The notes beneath the pieces are model-generated. The model did no database searches. It saw only the letters and a list, made by a program, of their open reading frames with translations, and was not told the origin of the DNA. DNA of 64,000 bases from Aphis gossypii (lineage: Eukaryota > Arthropoda > Insecta > Hemiptera > Aphididae), in assembly GCF_020184175.1 (NCBI RefSeq), contig NC_065530.1:16717260-16781259 (forward strand). Reading direction: 5' to 3'. The translations under genes and the position numbers were made by a program. Positions 26,905 through 40,300 of the stretch are shown piece after piece. How positions within the stretch are numbered: position 1 is the stretch's first letter; each line of letters starts with the position of its first letter.

Positions 26905-27015
26905 TCAATTGCCACTGACTAGTGCAGTTACTACATCCTTACAAACACTAAGAAGCTTCGACACGACAGTATCAAAAACCGAAGCGTATTGCATACAATC
27001 CGCCAGCTTATAATT
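26905..27015 (-). pseudogene. Short protein-like fragment, minus strand
   Basis: Minus-strand codons read KLADCMQYASVFDTVVSK, then LLSVCKDVVTALVSGN and a TGA stop. The wording is helix-like with ordinary codon choice, unlike the AT-driven frames around it. A T-rich CAG acceptor-like site lies just upstream (about 27029-27026). There is no start codon or donor; it could be a terminal exon or a gene or transposon relic. No family recognised. Confidence 0.3.
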
Positions 27016-27256
27016 TTAAATTTTGCTGAAAAAAATTATTAATCTCAAAAATCTGAACAGACCGAAATAAGGCGTGTTTTCCTTTTTATTTACACATAAA
27101 TTTATTCTCGCCATAAAAACAATAGAAATGTTGTTTTCAAGAAAATGATTTTCCGGTGTTAAAATATATTTATTTATCTTTGCCAGATAAATATTTCGTC
27201 ATTACTATTGTGAACGTTCTACCGTATACCTCTCATCAATATATAGTAAATAGAAT

Positions 27257-27621
27257 ATGTCTCAAACCATAGTTGTTAATAGTTTAACACACCCAGATAA
27301 AATGTACAGCTCGTGTCAGAATATCGCATTATTGCAGCACGAATTCACTATCGAAAAACCGAGCTCCGTCAGAAAGACCCAATCCTTGCCAAACATGGAA
27401 TTCGGAAATATTATGAATTCGCAACAAAGTAACCACATTTTTCAATAATAGCGATCGAAGAAGCGTGTGAGCAGGAAGAACTGAAAGTTGAAAGTGATCG
27501 TTTAGCCGTTGGAAAGGAAAAATCGAAACGCCGATCACTAAGTAAGCGCGTAAACAGATTTTTCAGGCACATGTTTTGTTGCGGTGCACAGTTTAAAGTT
27601 TTCGAGTTGTTAAATATTTAA
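27257..27621 (+). pseudogene. Small unidentified gene with an apparent frameshift
   Basis: An ATG frame from 27257 codes 63 residues (MSQTIVVNSL..., with SVRKTQSLPNMEFGN) and stops at 27446. The +2 frame is open from about 27433 and codes EEACEQEELKVESDRLAVGK, then a basic RRSLSKRVNRFFRH and CCGAQ, stopping at 27619-27621. Both halves have protein-like composition and meet at a T5 run (27438-27442), so a single lost T would explain the break. No intron with usable sites and phase joins them. It may be a decayed gene, a sequencing or assembly error, or programmed frameshifting. The function is unknown; a long hairpin starts right after the second stop. Confidence 0.4.
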
Positions 27622-27629
27622 TTTAATTA

Positions 27630-27938
27630 ATTTAATAAACGAACCAATGAAGTACTTTGGAAACCATGTGCGTAGAATACATTATTTTAACAATAATCAG
27701 CTAGTATAATTAGTATACTTTTGTTTTGTGCATCAGAGGTGTAAAGTTTATTATTATATAACAGGCAAACAGTCAACAAAAAAAAAAATTGCCTGTTATA
27801 ATATACTTAATATAACTTTACATCTCTGATGCGCAAAACAAAAATATACTAATTATAGTAGCTGGTTATTGTTAAACTAATGTATTTTATGTACAATGTA
27901 CATGGTGGCCAAAGTATTTCATTGGTTCATTTATTAAA
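27630..27938. repeat. Long inverted repeat (hairpin element) at 27.6-27.9 kb
   Basis: Arms ~27630-27768 and ~27789-27938 are inverted copies separated by only 20 bases that include an A-run. Shared blocks include ACCAATGAA, TATAATTAGTATA, TTTTGTTTTG and TATAACAGGCAA. There are some mismatches and small gaps, so it is older than the 60-kb element. A transcript across it would fold into a hairpin of about 140 bp. Confidence 0.82.
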
Positions 27939-30900
27939 TGTTTAATATTATATAAGTTATATTAAATAAATATTTTCGTTGAGTAATTTAATTGATTTTT
28001 ATTTGATACAGGTATAATAGTATAAAATTAAAAAACGTTAGTTCTTTTTGTTCAATGGTTCAACTAAAATATTACACTGATTATAGCATAGTGTTATTGA
28101 CGATATTCTACTTAAAGTTTACGTATTTAACTTAAACGCCATATTTGCTATCAAATGTTTTTGTAACATTTACTTCATTTTTATAATTACTTAAATACCC
28201 ATTTTAATTTACAATAATTCAACTATAAACATTTTTTTTTTAAATTTATATTTGCATATAGTACCCAAGCTACTATCTTGCTTAAAAAAAAATGAATAGT
28301 GAGGAATAGAATATAAAATAATCTATTATAATTTGTGCATGAGTCGTACAAGGCCAAGGCTATATGAATATTTTCAGAAAGTTAATTTTGATAGAAAATA
28401 AAATTAATGCGTTGCTATGTTCTAAACTCCTAAACTATTAATATATATATTTTTATAGTTAAATTGTGATGTTCGTAAATATTAAATTCATTTTTGTATA
28501 AAAACATAAATTATTTTTCAGAAAAAAGGTTTGATAATAATTTTTTTCTTTTTTCTAATTTTCGAGAAAAGTAGGTAATTGCCTTATTGGAAATTAAAAT
28601 AAAATACAGAAGAACGAAGATCATATTATAAAACAATTTGATGGCTATTTTATTAGGTACCCATAGCCATAGCCATAGCCATAGGGCCATAGATTTATTA
28701 TCTATAATATAATATATTACCATGGTATTATATCTTCACCTATTATTTTTATTGTATTTTTTTTTTTTTTATGTTAGGAGAAATTTACTTATCAGAGCAA
28801 TTATTAATTAACTGTATGTGAATCCCTAAAATAGCTGAACTGCTCAACTAAGTATAAAAATTATATCTAATTCAATTAGTGAAATTGTCAAATTATTAAT
28901 GATACGGTTAAAAATCGTATATTTATTCAATTATTAATTACCTATAATAGTATTTAGTTAAACATTTTTAACTAGGTCTCAGTGTAAGAGTAAGAGGTAT
29001 ATAATACTAAAAACATTAAAAATTAATGAGGTTTTTATTTAAAAAAAAAAAATCTGAGAACGTCATTGTGATGCTAATAATGTAAAAATGTAAATAGTAA
29101 AACCCATTTGGTGTAGATTGAAAAAAATGTATCAAAAATCTGTAATACTGTCAGTAAAATCAAATCATGTGAGTTGAATAATATATTATACCCGTTTTTT
29201 TTCTCAATAAAAATTCAAGACATTTTTGACATATTATTATATGTATTATGTCATAACAATCATCGACGAATTTATCAGAAATCGCGTGCATATAATAATA
29301 TCATATTATTGAATATTTATATGCAATATGCATAATACGTGTATATTGATGCATTTTCTATAGGACCCTTTTAAAGCCAATGCCTATGCAATTTTCTCGT
29401 TGAATATGTTTTTTGTGACGTGAACTTTGTAAGTTCCTATATTGATCGTATACTTGTTTCCGATATAGTACAAGATGGGTGAGTGACTTACACGCTGATG
29501 AGTGCACGTGTGCGTGTGTAATAGGTACACGGGTAATAGCGGTTGAGTTGCAGTGAAATTTGCGTCGGACGGCAGCTTACGAAAATCGATTGTACAGTGC
29601 CAAACGGAAAATTATAATAAGCATTTATTATATATATCGTTATCTGTTTCATTACGTGTTTCTGGAACAATTATTTTAGAACACTCGTAATCAAATCGAA
29701 TAACATATTCCGTGAGAATCCCATATACTGTTATATTATACAACTATATATTATATGCAAGTAAACAGCGCCTATAGGTACATTGTAACGCAGAGATGTA
29801 TTGCTTAATATGCAGTATATTATATTATACGTCTTGTGTCTGCGAAAAATATATTTTCTCATGGTTTTTAAGATTTGTTTTAAAACACCGTATCGAGCAG
29901 GATGATCTTCCGTTCAAATGTCGACGTCCGAGATCCAAAAACGATCCATTAAATCAGCTATCGTGTACACTGTGAAAAATTTAAAAACAATTAATCTTCG
30001 GGAACTCGCACCATCTATATATACGTTGTTATTTCGTAGATCGTGTACACTCGTACGTCGTTTATACCTAACCTTATTGTTAGAGTGATTCGGTGCTGTC
30101 GTTATTATATTATTTTCTATGTTCTTATAAAACTACACTGGGAATAATTTTACACGCGGAAAATAACGTGCGTCGGATGGAAATGTTATCGAATATAATA
30201 TCTAACAACGGTAAATAACAACATCATTTGTTATATTTTTTTTTTCGGGTGATACGAATGTCTTACAATAAATTTCGATAACTATCTCAGGGTGTACCGC
30301 ACCCAATATGTATATATGTTATATATTTTTTAATGAATTTCAGTTCAACGAGTTAGGATCGGAGCACGTGTACTCATAGGATAGGTATCTATAAAGTTTA
30401 GGTATAAATAATAATAACGAAAAATGTCTCCACTTTTTAGAAATTAAGTTCACGTAATGTCCGTGTTTGTACAATCGCCAAAGCATTTTAGCTTTCTAGC
30501 TGATCCGTACAGAAAACTAATTATAATGAGAGTTGGAAAGAAACCAAATACGTATTACAGCCTATATATAGGCGTATATATGAAATCGTGTGTAATAGTT
30601 CCATTGATAAAACGGTATAATTATTATCTGCTATATTTGAATAACATTTGACACAGACCTCACATAATCGGTGTAAAATATTGTTTTTCGCGTGTGTATT
30701 GATAGTTAGGCAATATTCAATACTATTACGAGCTGTATTTTATTATTATATATTGTGTAGGTACAAACTATCAACTCAATAAACAAAAATTTATTTTTAA
30801 ATTAAAATGGGCTAGGCAGAAAAAAAGAATATTGAACAAAGAAAAAGAATCATGATATAAGAAATAATTGGATTAATGAAAATGGACAGTAATCATTTTA

Positions 30901-32700
30901 GAAAGTAATATAATTTATATTAAAGTAAGAGATTATTATTGGACATATCGCATTTTCTAGGTACGTGCGTACAACGACAAATATTTCCCAAATAATTGAA
31001 GGACAAAATACGTATTTGTAATGAATTTATATAACACAAATGACATTTGCATAACATCAGTAAGTGATAATAACAATAATAATAGGAAAAATTCGGTCAC
31101 CAAAATAATGCCAATATAAAACTTAATATGTTTTTGAATTTAAAATATTATGCTGAAAAAATTTCTTCATTCCCATTTGGTTATTTTTTATCACTCTACA
31201 TCCGGTTATTCTTTATAGACCTTAACGATTATAAATTATTATATTGTACAATGTATATGATGTTTTTATATTCAAGTGCATAATATTATATCGAAATAAT
31301 ATCATTAACTATATAGGTATTAATGTATTATGCGTCTATATACTCTATATGCATCTTCGGTGTATTATAGTAAAAGTCAATTCAAAGTCAACGAACGCTA
31401 ATTGGTAATTAAATAATATTTTATTTGATTAAAAATAAAATCGAATACGTCATAATATTATGTACGTATAATATGAGTACCAAAGTAAATGTAACGTTGA
31501 ATTTTTTTCTGTGATGCATTTCAATGTAATTAATACTACCTATTACTGCGCAATCGAGTGTAATATATTATAGCTATAACTATTAAATAAAGCTACTATA
31601 TAATATGATAACCTATTACGATCGAACAATTAGCAAACTGAACATTTACATTTTACCTTTAACCGAAATCTAATTATAAAATATAAAAATATACATAAGA
31701 TAGGTACTATGTATAGATGATTTCAACACCGGGAATGTATTTACGGAAATTAAAAACGAGAAGAGATAGTTATTTCATTTCAAACTTTCATTTACCTCGA
31801 AATTCAAATAATATCTATCAATAATATATTTAATTATATTGCCGAAAAAATAAAAACGTACAAAATATATGATTATCAATTTACAGCCGATATATACAAT
31901 AATCTCCAATGAATTTTTAATAAACCGTTACTTTATACCCACTCACGTTTTTATTCACAAAATGATGAGCGTATAGATCTGTATGGAACGCATATGGTGG
32001 TCATTATAAATGACTCAATATCGTAAAAGAAAACCGTTTTAATTGTAAAGTGCCCGTTATACTATTCGGTATAATAAACTATATAATAATTAATAATATA
32101 TGCGGCATGAAAACACCTGTTATACTAGAAATGTTCAAGAAAAAATTAAATTACACATTATACGTATAATGTACATACGTTGTTTCCATATAGTTATTAT
32201 TTAAAAAGTTAGTTAAGGATTTTAAAAATTGGCAATGTTTTTAATAAATTCCGTTTTCGTTTTTATTGTAATGTAAAAGAAATTAAAGTCGTTTGTGAAG
32301 CTTGTTATTCGATTAGCGCGGTTCCGGACTCTTCCATGCGTATAAACGAACAATTTTATTTATCATTATTGCGTATAATATTATAATGTGTAAGATTATG
32401 ATGGCTATGATGGGTATAGGTACGATGCTCCTGAACAATGACGTGTGATGAGAGACAAAAAAAAAGAAAAATAGAACGATCAATAAAACACAATAATATA
32501 ATAATAATAATAATAATAATAATAGTATATAATTGATCATCTCGACTTTCACTTTAATCAATTTGATTTCCGTTATTTTTGTTTCGTTACGATTGAAACA
32601 ATAAATACTTCAAATTCATCAGGCGTAATAGTATTATTTTTATTACTATTATTATCATTACCGATCGTATATACTATATAGTATGATGAGCAAGTACTCG
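27939..32700. other. AT-rich intergenic DNA
   Basis: Nothing gene-like found. There is a CCATAG hexamer repeat at 28661-28684, an AAT-type microsatellite near 32495-32525, and a mildly GC-richer patch near 29.47-29.6 kb. Confidence 0.45.
28661..28684. repeat. (CCATAG)4 microsatellite
   Basis: Four exact tandem CCATAG units followed by a partial one. A simple length-variable repeat. Confidence 0.9.
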
Positions 32701-35700
32701 GCGGTGACCAGTAACAGTTATTACGAAAATCGTTCTTCTTCATTTGCTCTGTTGCGGTACAGGCTGTAATATAATTACGATTCAGCTAATGATGACCCGG
32801 GTCATACCTGCAGTGCAAGTGTAATATAGGCTCACAGATTTCCACCGCCACGGCTATAATAATCGCTGCCCATCATCAACATATAACATAAATTATTATA
32901 CGCATGTATGCAGCATTTTTAGCGGCTATTTATCCGAATTCCTTTCTCTTCTCAAAGAGTTTCCGATAACCACGTAGGAGATATGTATGCGTTTAAGTCA
33001 TATCGAACTTTTCGCGCGTCTATAATATATAGGTAGTCTCCGCGAACGCGCCGTTTGGTTTTCACTTCCGCGCTTGACGCGGGCGTAGTGGCCGTCGTTT
33101 TGAAAGTGAAAATGATTGTTTTGTAAGAAAGCAAAAATAAAATGTATACATATATATAAAAAAAAAAAAAAAAAATTATGAAAAAATAATAACGCATCAT
33201 CGTAGTTATATTATCGTTTTCAGGCTCGCGCAGTTATTTCTCTCTTGTTGCCCGCGCGATGTGTGTGCGTGCTCACTGTAAAATATAATATGTACACGTG
33301 AATGAATTATTAATTTTCAAACGTTGTTCAACGACACAGCACAACAATAGCTTCGTTCGATATGTCACACTTGTCATCATGAGCACACGCATGTGTCAAC
33401 GACGGCGGCGACGGTCCGGTCTGTCGCCGTGTAAAAGTGAAAAAAATAAAAATCGTACTTATATATTATTATTATACACATAATAATGACGCACACCCAC
33501 GTAATTGTTTTCTAGATTGGCCAGTAGACAACAAACAGTGGCTGCAGCTGCAGTCCGGCGGCACTCCTTAACGCCCGGAATTGAGTATATAGGCATATAA
33601 CTATATATATCTATAACGATTTAAGTCGACCGCAGTGTACTCGATGAAAATCAACCGCAACGAAATTTTCTCACTGAGATTTCATGTATAGGTACATGGT
33701 TTCCCGGGCTAGAATAAAATTCGTACTTATTGTCGACCGTCTCTGCAGCTGCAATTGATCACCTATCCAAACAATACATTGTCATCGTGTTTTATTATCA
33801 GATGTAAGCTATACAGGGCGCTTCACTGAGAATTATTATGTATAAACTCACCCCCATTTTTTTGTAATATTATACATTTATTTAAACTATTATATTATTT
33901 CTGAAATTTTTTAAATATAAATACTTACGAATATTTATGAACCATATTTTTTAATCATCAGATATTTGAATCATTTAAAAGGAATGTCATAGGTACAAAA
34001 ATTTCTTGATTCAAATGATAACAATGATAATTATCTTAAAAATGTTAATATAAGTATTGAAATTAAAGTTTGAACTAGTAGTTTTGAGTTATTAAGATAG
34101 TTATTATAATAGTGAAAAATTGTTCTACACAAATATAAAATACTATTCGATATAGTAATTATTAATCAATACTCGCAAATTTTAAATTTTTTATAGATAT
34201 TACAATTTTAATATAGATTAATATTTATTAGATAGGTACTAATAGTTTTCAAATATTTTTAGACCTCATATCTTCTAAAGCTAAGACTTAAGAACATTGA
34301 GTTAAATAACTCAAAAACTAGTTGTTTAATTTCAATTCAGATAAGTACATAGATAGAGATTAAAAAAAAAAAAAAATTTTAAAATAAAATCTGATAGTTC
34401 CTATATGCACTTAAAAATAACAAAAATCATAATTTAAATAAAATGGATATGGGGTTTGAATCACTATTTGAATATGTCATAAGTAGCCCCTCGATGAAAT
34501 GAAAACTATGTTTTTTTTTTTTTTACTTCTCTGAGAGTTCTTTCATATTTTCCCGTTTTCCTCTAGCAGCGCTCTGAACTCTGCAGTACTCGATAGTGGA
34601 CATATTACTCGTACTCGGACGATATGCGTCTGCAAAATTAAAATTCATAACGTATAATATATTAAGCGTATTAGCTGTAGTTTACTCATATTCATATATA
34701 GTTTTCATTCGATACCTAGTAATTATTATTACAACATCGCTGTGACGATGATCTCAGTGTCGTCAACCTGTTGCCGGCCCGGAGACGACGCAACTCGCGT
34801 TTACACACACGATACATAACACGCGTATTATATTTAAATATACATAATAAATGGTATGTATGCGTATGTAGTACGCGTAGTTGTGTAGTAGCCATCGCAA
34901 CAATATTATGTGCATTCGTATGTGTACGTATACGGCGGCGCTGGACATCGGGACTAATCGATTCGTTTGTATTGTACGTGTAATTTTTACGAGTGAAAGT
35001 CAACGTTTTCTTTACATTTTAATATTTCATGTTTTTGCAGCTCGTCATCGCGACTTGCGGGCACGATACATCTTTTATGTACATATTTTATAATTATAAC
35101 GGAAGCGCCGCATGACCCTTTAAAGTCAGTATTTTTTTTTCCATTTCGTCGCGTCTACCGGTCAACATTTTGCGATAACCTCGCCGACGTCATTACTCTC
35201 TTGTGCGGTGGTGTAAAACCGTTTGCAACAGAACTTTTATACAGCATAACACTGAATTCGACTTCTTTGACTACGCGCGGGCCTCCTACCCACCCGCATC
35301 CGTTGTAAACGTTATGTTATTATCAGTACAACGGTTACTACTCGTATACCGTGCATTGTGCGCGAAAAACTACAAGGTAGCTACACGACTTACAGCTGGT
35401 ACCTACATAATATACGACGTGGTGGGCATTATCGGACAACCAGATCGCGGACGTGACGTCGAGTAATACACCAATTTTCCGTAAAATAATACATCATAAT
35501 AACAGTATATAATAGTAAAATATAACATCGTAACGCGGTCGGCCTGCAAGTCGTTATTTCGTTTTAACGCGTGCAGAATCTCTCGTTTTGCTTGTGTACA
35601 CATAATAATATTATTATTATATATATATGTATTATATACGGAACTGTGCACACTTTTCTTCTCGTCCTATTCCAAGGTTCCCGTCGGCAGTAGCGGTAGA

Positions 35701-36330
35701 GACTGTTTGTGTTTACGTATATATCTCTACATATATCTCTATATATGTATAGTAGTACGTACCCACGCCGAACGACCGTACGAAATGCACATATAATATA
35801 TATTTTTATATATACACTGACGACTGACCCCGACGACCTTAATACTTTCATTTCTCTTCTCGTACATATTATATATACACGACGACCATTTAATCGACTC
35901 GCGATGATATTATTAAAAGACACGTACACGCACCGCTCACACACACACACAATCAAACACACGCACACTCGTACACACGGTTTTTTCCCCAGATTCCTGG
36001 TGCTCTTCTTTACACTCGCGGCGGGCACGCATTGTGAGTTATGATGTTTTTTTCCCCTTTCACCACTGTTGGCTATAACGTCGTATAGCGTATTATATAG
36101 TCATCCGCGACAGCGTCCCGCCGATCGTAAAACGCATTTATCGCCCATATTTACGTCACAGCATCCGCGATCCGTGCACCTAAAAATGTCCGTCGTCTCC
36201 GTACACGCAATCGTCCGAACAGCGAGAATAGTCGTCATCGTTTCGTCGATCAATCTGATAATGCCCCGCGACGTTTACTTCGTAACAATATTTTATTTTA
36301 TTACATACATATAGGTATATAGGTATAATA
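32700..36330. promoter_or_regulatory. Orphan GC/CpG-rich island
   Basis: Over about 3.5 kb the sequence is clearly richer in G+C and CpG than its surroundings, much like the promoter regions of HMGCL and DNAJC14. GC-rich patches lie at 33.03-33.26, 33.38-33.58, 34.74-35.30 and 35.64-36.27 kb, with CA/AC runs at 35938-35975. It looks like a promoter and leader region of an active gene, but no recognised coding sequence belongs to it. Orientation is not established; a plus-strand micro-exon at 35993-36033 is the best clue. Confidence 0.45.
35993..36033 (+). CDS. Possible signal-peptide micro-exon
   Basis: A 41-base segment sits between a strong acceptor (TTTTTTCCCCAG) and a GTGAGT donor. In one frame it codes FLVLFFTLAAGTH, the hydrophobic core and cleavage region of a signal peptide. 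That frame needs two bases from an upstream exon and passes one base on. No start exon or downstream exon is secured, so this is a candidate only. Confidence 0.35.
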
Positions 36331-37271
36331 TATTGTATAGTGATGATGAGTGAATGTAGTTATAAAACGTGTAAAGAATTTGTGTAGGTTGTGGATATAT
36401 AGACAGGGCCGGATAAGAATATAAGATGCTTGGAAAAATCTATCTATAGAGATTCTAGATACAAGATATACAGTATACATTAAATGATATTTTCTAAAAA
36501 ATTCTATAGAAATATTATAGTCAATAGATATTTCATATTTTTACTTTTATATAGAAACGATTATTTACAAGAAAAATCGATAAAATGTAAAATACTTAAA
36601 TATTAATTATTTAACTTAATATTAGTTATATAGTTAAACTTACTTCTAACAATATATATATATATATACTCGTATATAAGGTGTAACAAGATTATTTAAC
36701 AAACTTCCATTACAAATGTTTATTAAATAGTCCTAGTACACACTGTATATATTAGGTCAATACTCAAACAAGACGAGTGATAATAAATCAGAACACCAGT
36801 TTGTCAGGATTCTGGATAAGTAATAAAAACAATTACCTATACCTACCGTTTTTAAATTTTATTTTAACCATTATATAAAGTTAGAATTGTTCATACGTGA
36901 CTTGGTCTCAATGCACCTTACCTAAACAGCGTACACGCATACATCATTATATCTGTGTTTAATAAATAATAATGATTTGATTTTTTTCCGTATTTCAAAG
37001 TTTTACCAATAATTTTGAGATTTCAAATTATAAATGTTTTCACTTGTATCAAGTATTTTAATGAGTAAAAAATAAAAAGATGTAAGATAGGTTTATAAAA
37101 AAATCAAAAAGTATCTATTAATAGAAATATATTAAAGATAAAAGATTGTAATATGCGTACAAATGTATGTTATAATGTACTTAAGAATTAAGATACTGCT
37201 CAATTCCGTGTATTTAAGAGCAAAGAAAATATAAAAACAAATTTGGATCTCTATAACGATTATAAGATGTA
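36331..37271. other. AT-rich DNA, nothing recognised
   Basis: Between the orphan island and the minus-strand terminal exon. Only TA-rich simple sequence is seen (for example 36650-36670). Confidence 0.45.
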
Positions 37272-37366
37272 TTTATTCACTTAACTGCAGCATGAACGAA
37301 TTCCCTGTTGGCCGTTGAGGTCATCGTCGTATAGTAGTGTTCTATTATTAGAAATACCATCTTCTC
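37272..37366 (-). CDS. Probable terminal exon of an unidentified minus-strand gene
   Basis: On the minus strand an excellent acceptor (TTTTTCTTTTTCTTTAG) at 37368-37367 opens a short exon. In one frame it codes EDGISNNRTLLYDDDLNG then QQGIRSCCS and stops TAA at 37283-37281. AATAAA follows three bases later (37277-37272). A second frame is also open (EKMVFLIIEHYYTT..., stop TGA at 37280-37278), so the phase is ambiguous; the hydrophilic frame with the Cys-Cys tail looks the more natural. Upstream exons would lie above 37.4 kb and were not found. Family unknown. Confidence 0.4.
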
Positions 37367-37369
37367 CTA

Positions 37370-40300
37370 AAGAAAAAGAAAAATAATTAAATGTTGGGAA
37401 ATAGCGGGCGACGAATAAACGGTCCGTAAATGTCAATCATATTATACAAAGGTAACATCCACATCATCACATTATTAATATACAGATATAATTGGTGAGC
37501 TACTTTAATTTAATTCCTTTAACTTCGTTTACGTATACGACCTAGTTAATAATTGTCATCAACATTTCATAAGTTTTGTTTTTGATTGTTTATATAATAA
37601 TTTTATGAACGCATTGTTTTTGTTTTTTGTTTCTAAATAGTCATTATAATATTATGTACTCTCTCTATATATATATTAATAAACTGCACGGCCATCTTCT
37701 TGTATAAAATATTAAAATGTATTCCAAACGCGAATCCTGCGAAACGGATAATGATCATCTTTTTAAGCGAAATATTATGAAAACACGTAATGCACGTATA
37801 CGTAATAATATAATCAGCTGTTATAAATTATAATATATTGGAATACAGGCGGATAAAAAATTAAATAATACTCAATAAGCTTGTCCGGGAAGAAAAAAGA
37901 TTTTGAAACATCCTGGGTATTGCATTGATGATATAATATAGCTCCTGTGCCTGCAGAAATAATATTATAGTGAGAAAACTAAATAATAATAATAGTTACT
38001 AAGTGTGCGCGGCGACGGGTGAATAATTATATACCTCTCGTGTGAATCATAATTTATTTGGTACACATACTATAATAAGTCTTCACAATAATGTACTTAA
38101 TACCATATAATATATTAGACGTATAATATTGTAGTATGTATAATAATATAGGTATAGCAATATCGTGCGTGGTTTTAAATACGTATATGAATAGCTGCAC
38201 TGCCTTTATTTGTACATAATAGCAAAGGTATGTAGGCATTAAGAAATTAACTATACATAGTTAATTTTAATCAAAATATTTAACTAAATAATTTTATATT
38301 TGAAAATAGATTCAAATTACAATGAAATAGTTAAATAGTAGGAATATGTATATTGTATACGTAACAGATAAAATATATGTAGTTAACTACTCGTATATAA
38401 ATGTACCAAGATTACTTATATATTATACTTATGTCATACAGTGTATAAATTTAAAATAATAGAAAATAATATTCATTACAATATAATATACTGTTTAAAT
38501 TAGTAAAAAGTTAGATGGTATAAAAAAATTAAATAAATTTAAATAAAATAAAATAAATGCTTCAAATCGAGAATGTTTTATAACTAATCGTATAATATGA
38601 TGTTAATTATTAGAGTTTTCAGCAAACATAAAAACATTTACAGGATAATATACCAATTAGTTTGTTTTAATAAATAGAAGAAAAATTATTGATTTATTTC
38701 TTCAATTCATTGGTTTATCATACAATTTAAACGTTTAAGTAATTCAGGACAATCGGTAATAATAATTAGTAGGTAATAATTAAAATACAAACTTCACTAT
38801 AGATTAATAAATTGTCCATTGCAATAATTCAAATTTTTCAATTAGTTTGGCAAATAATAGTTAAATATATCAAGCTATTATCTTCGACATATGTTGAAAG
38901 TTAAAATTTTTAAAAAAAAAAATCGTTTAGCCAAGATGTGGACAAAGATTTAAAATTAAACAAACACAATTAATATTTCTTAATTTAATAATTTAATAGA
39001 CATAAACATATAATTTATCAAAGCCACTATAAAATGTATAATAAGAAAGAATTATAACATACTGCATTTTTAACAAAATGGTTAGTTGTTTAATAAAAAA
39101 TAAAAATTTTAAGATTAGATACTATTATCTGATCTAGATCTCGATGATAAAAAAAGAATAAATCATTATTTTGGTAACTTTTAACCTAAAACTAAATGTT
39201 CATAACGTTAAATTCAATTATTTTTATTATAATTATTATTATAATTGTATCGTGTGCAGCAACGTAATATTAATTGTTGATTATGTAGGCATTCAATTAT
39301 TTTATATTACGATACTATAAACGACATACGTATACAGATATCTACCTAGTTATAAAGTTACAATATAGTATTTTGATTTTAGATACATATATCATTACAC
39401 TGTGCTGGTCTGATGCTGCAATGACGCAATGGAATTTGTTTAATAAGGGGAGGTACGATGAATTTTACAATTACATATTTTACTCATATAAACTCGAAAG
39501 TTTATTATTATTTTTTTATTTGTATATTAATTACATAAACAAAAATCATGTAAGTACGATAAGGAAATTTTAGCGCCCCGCGCCCGTTGCCCGTAACCTA
39601 AACAATGGATAGAATCTGCAACTTAAGTAAATATAATATCGTACCGCTATTTAACAGTCTGTACAAGGTGCAGGTTACTTTATTGAATTATTAATTTTAA
39701 ATTAGATATTTAAAACATAATATTATATTAAAAGTGAAGTTAATTTTTTTTTTTTTTGATTTAGTTTAATTAAAAAAATTTGTTTTTATATTTTAAAAAG
39801 CGCTGATTATCCCAAAACTAAGTATGATAAACGGTTCAAAAATATAGAGATCGTTGTTCAAAATTATCAAGATTTTGTTGAAAGTAATAGTGTATTGTAC
39901 ATTAATGTATAATGTATGTTACATTATGTTTATATGTTTCGAGCGTAATTTTTAAACTATACCTACTAGAAAAAAAATTACATTCCCAAACTCCAAATAC
40001 AATTTAAAATATGTTCAATTATCTTTTAATATCATTTTACACCACTTTTAAAAACTTTTATTTAAAAAATTATAATATTTTGAAATCAGCAATAAGTTAT
40101 CTAAAGAATAATGAGTCAAGGAACCGTGAAACCTTTCAAAATAGTTCCATGAATTATAATTAATTAACATACAATATACATATTTTAATTATGCGTTATA
40201 ATTATTAATATTATATTATAAGTTCATATAGATGCATATTAGGTTGAGTTAAAGTAAGTAATAGTAACAACTACTCGTAATAGTAATAATATTAAGGCCA

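Noticed and set aside
34716..36314. Several open frames of 60-154 codons in the 34.7-36.3 kb island
   Set aside because: Composition is His/Thr/Arg or Tyr/Ile simple sequence from CA and TA repeats, frames overlap on both strands, and no start or family signal is seen. Only the 41-base signal-like exon was kept as a candidate.
39383..39452. Acceptor/donor-bounded 70-base plus-strand segment coding LCWSDAAMTQWNLFNKG
   Set aside because: Phase fits the 35993-36033 micro-exon, but splice sites are ordinary for AT-rich DNA and there is no homology; not listed as a gene.
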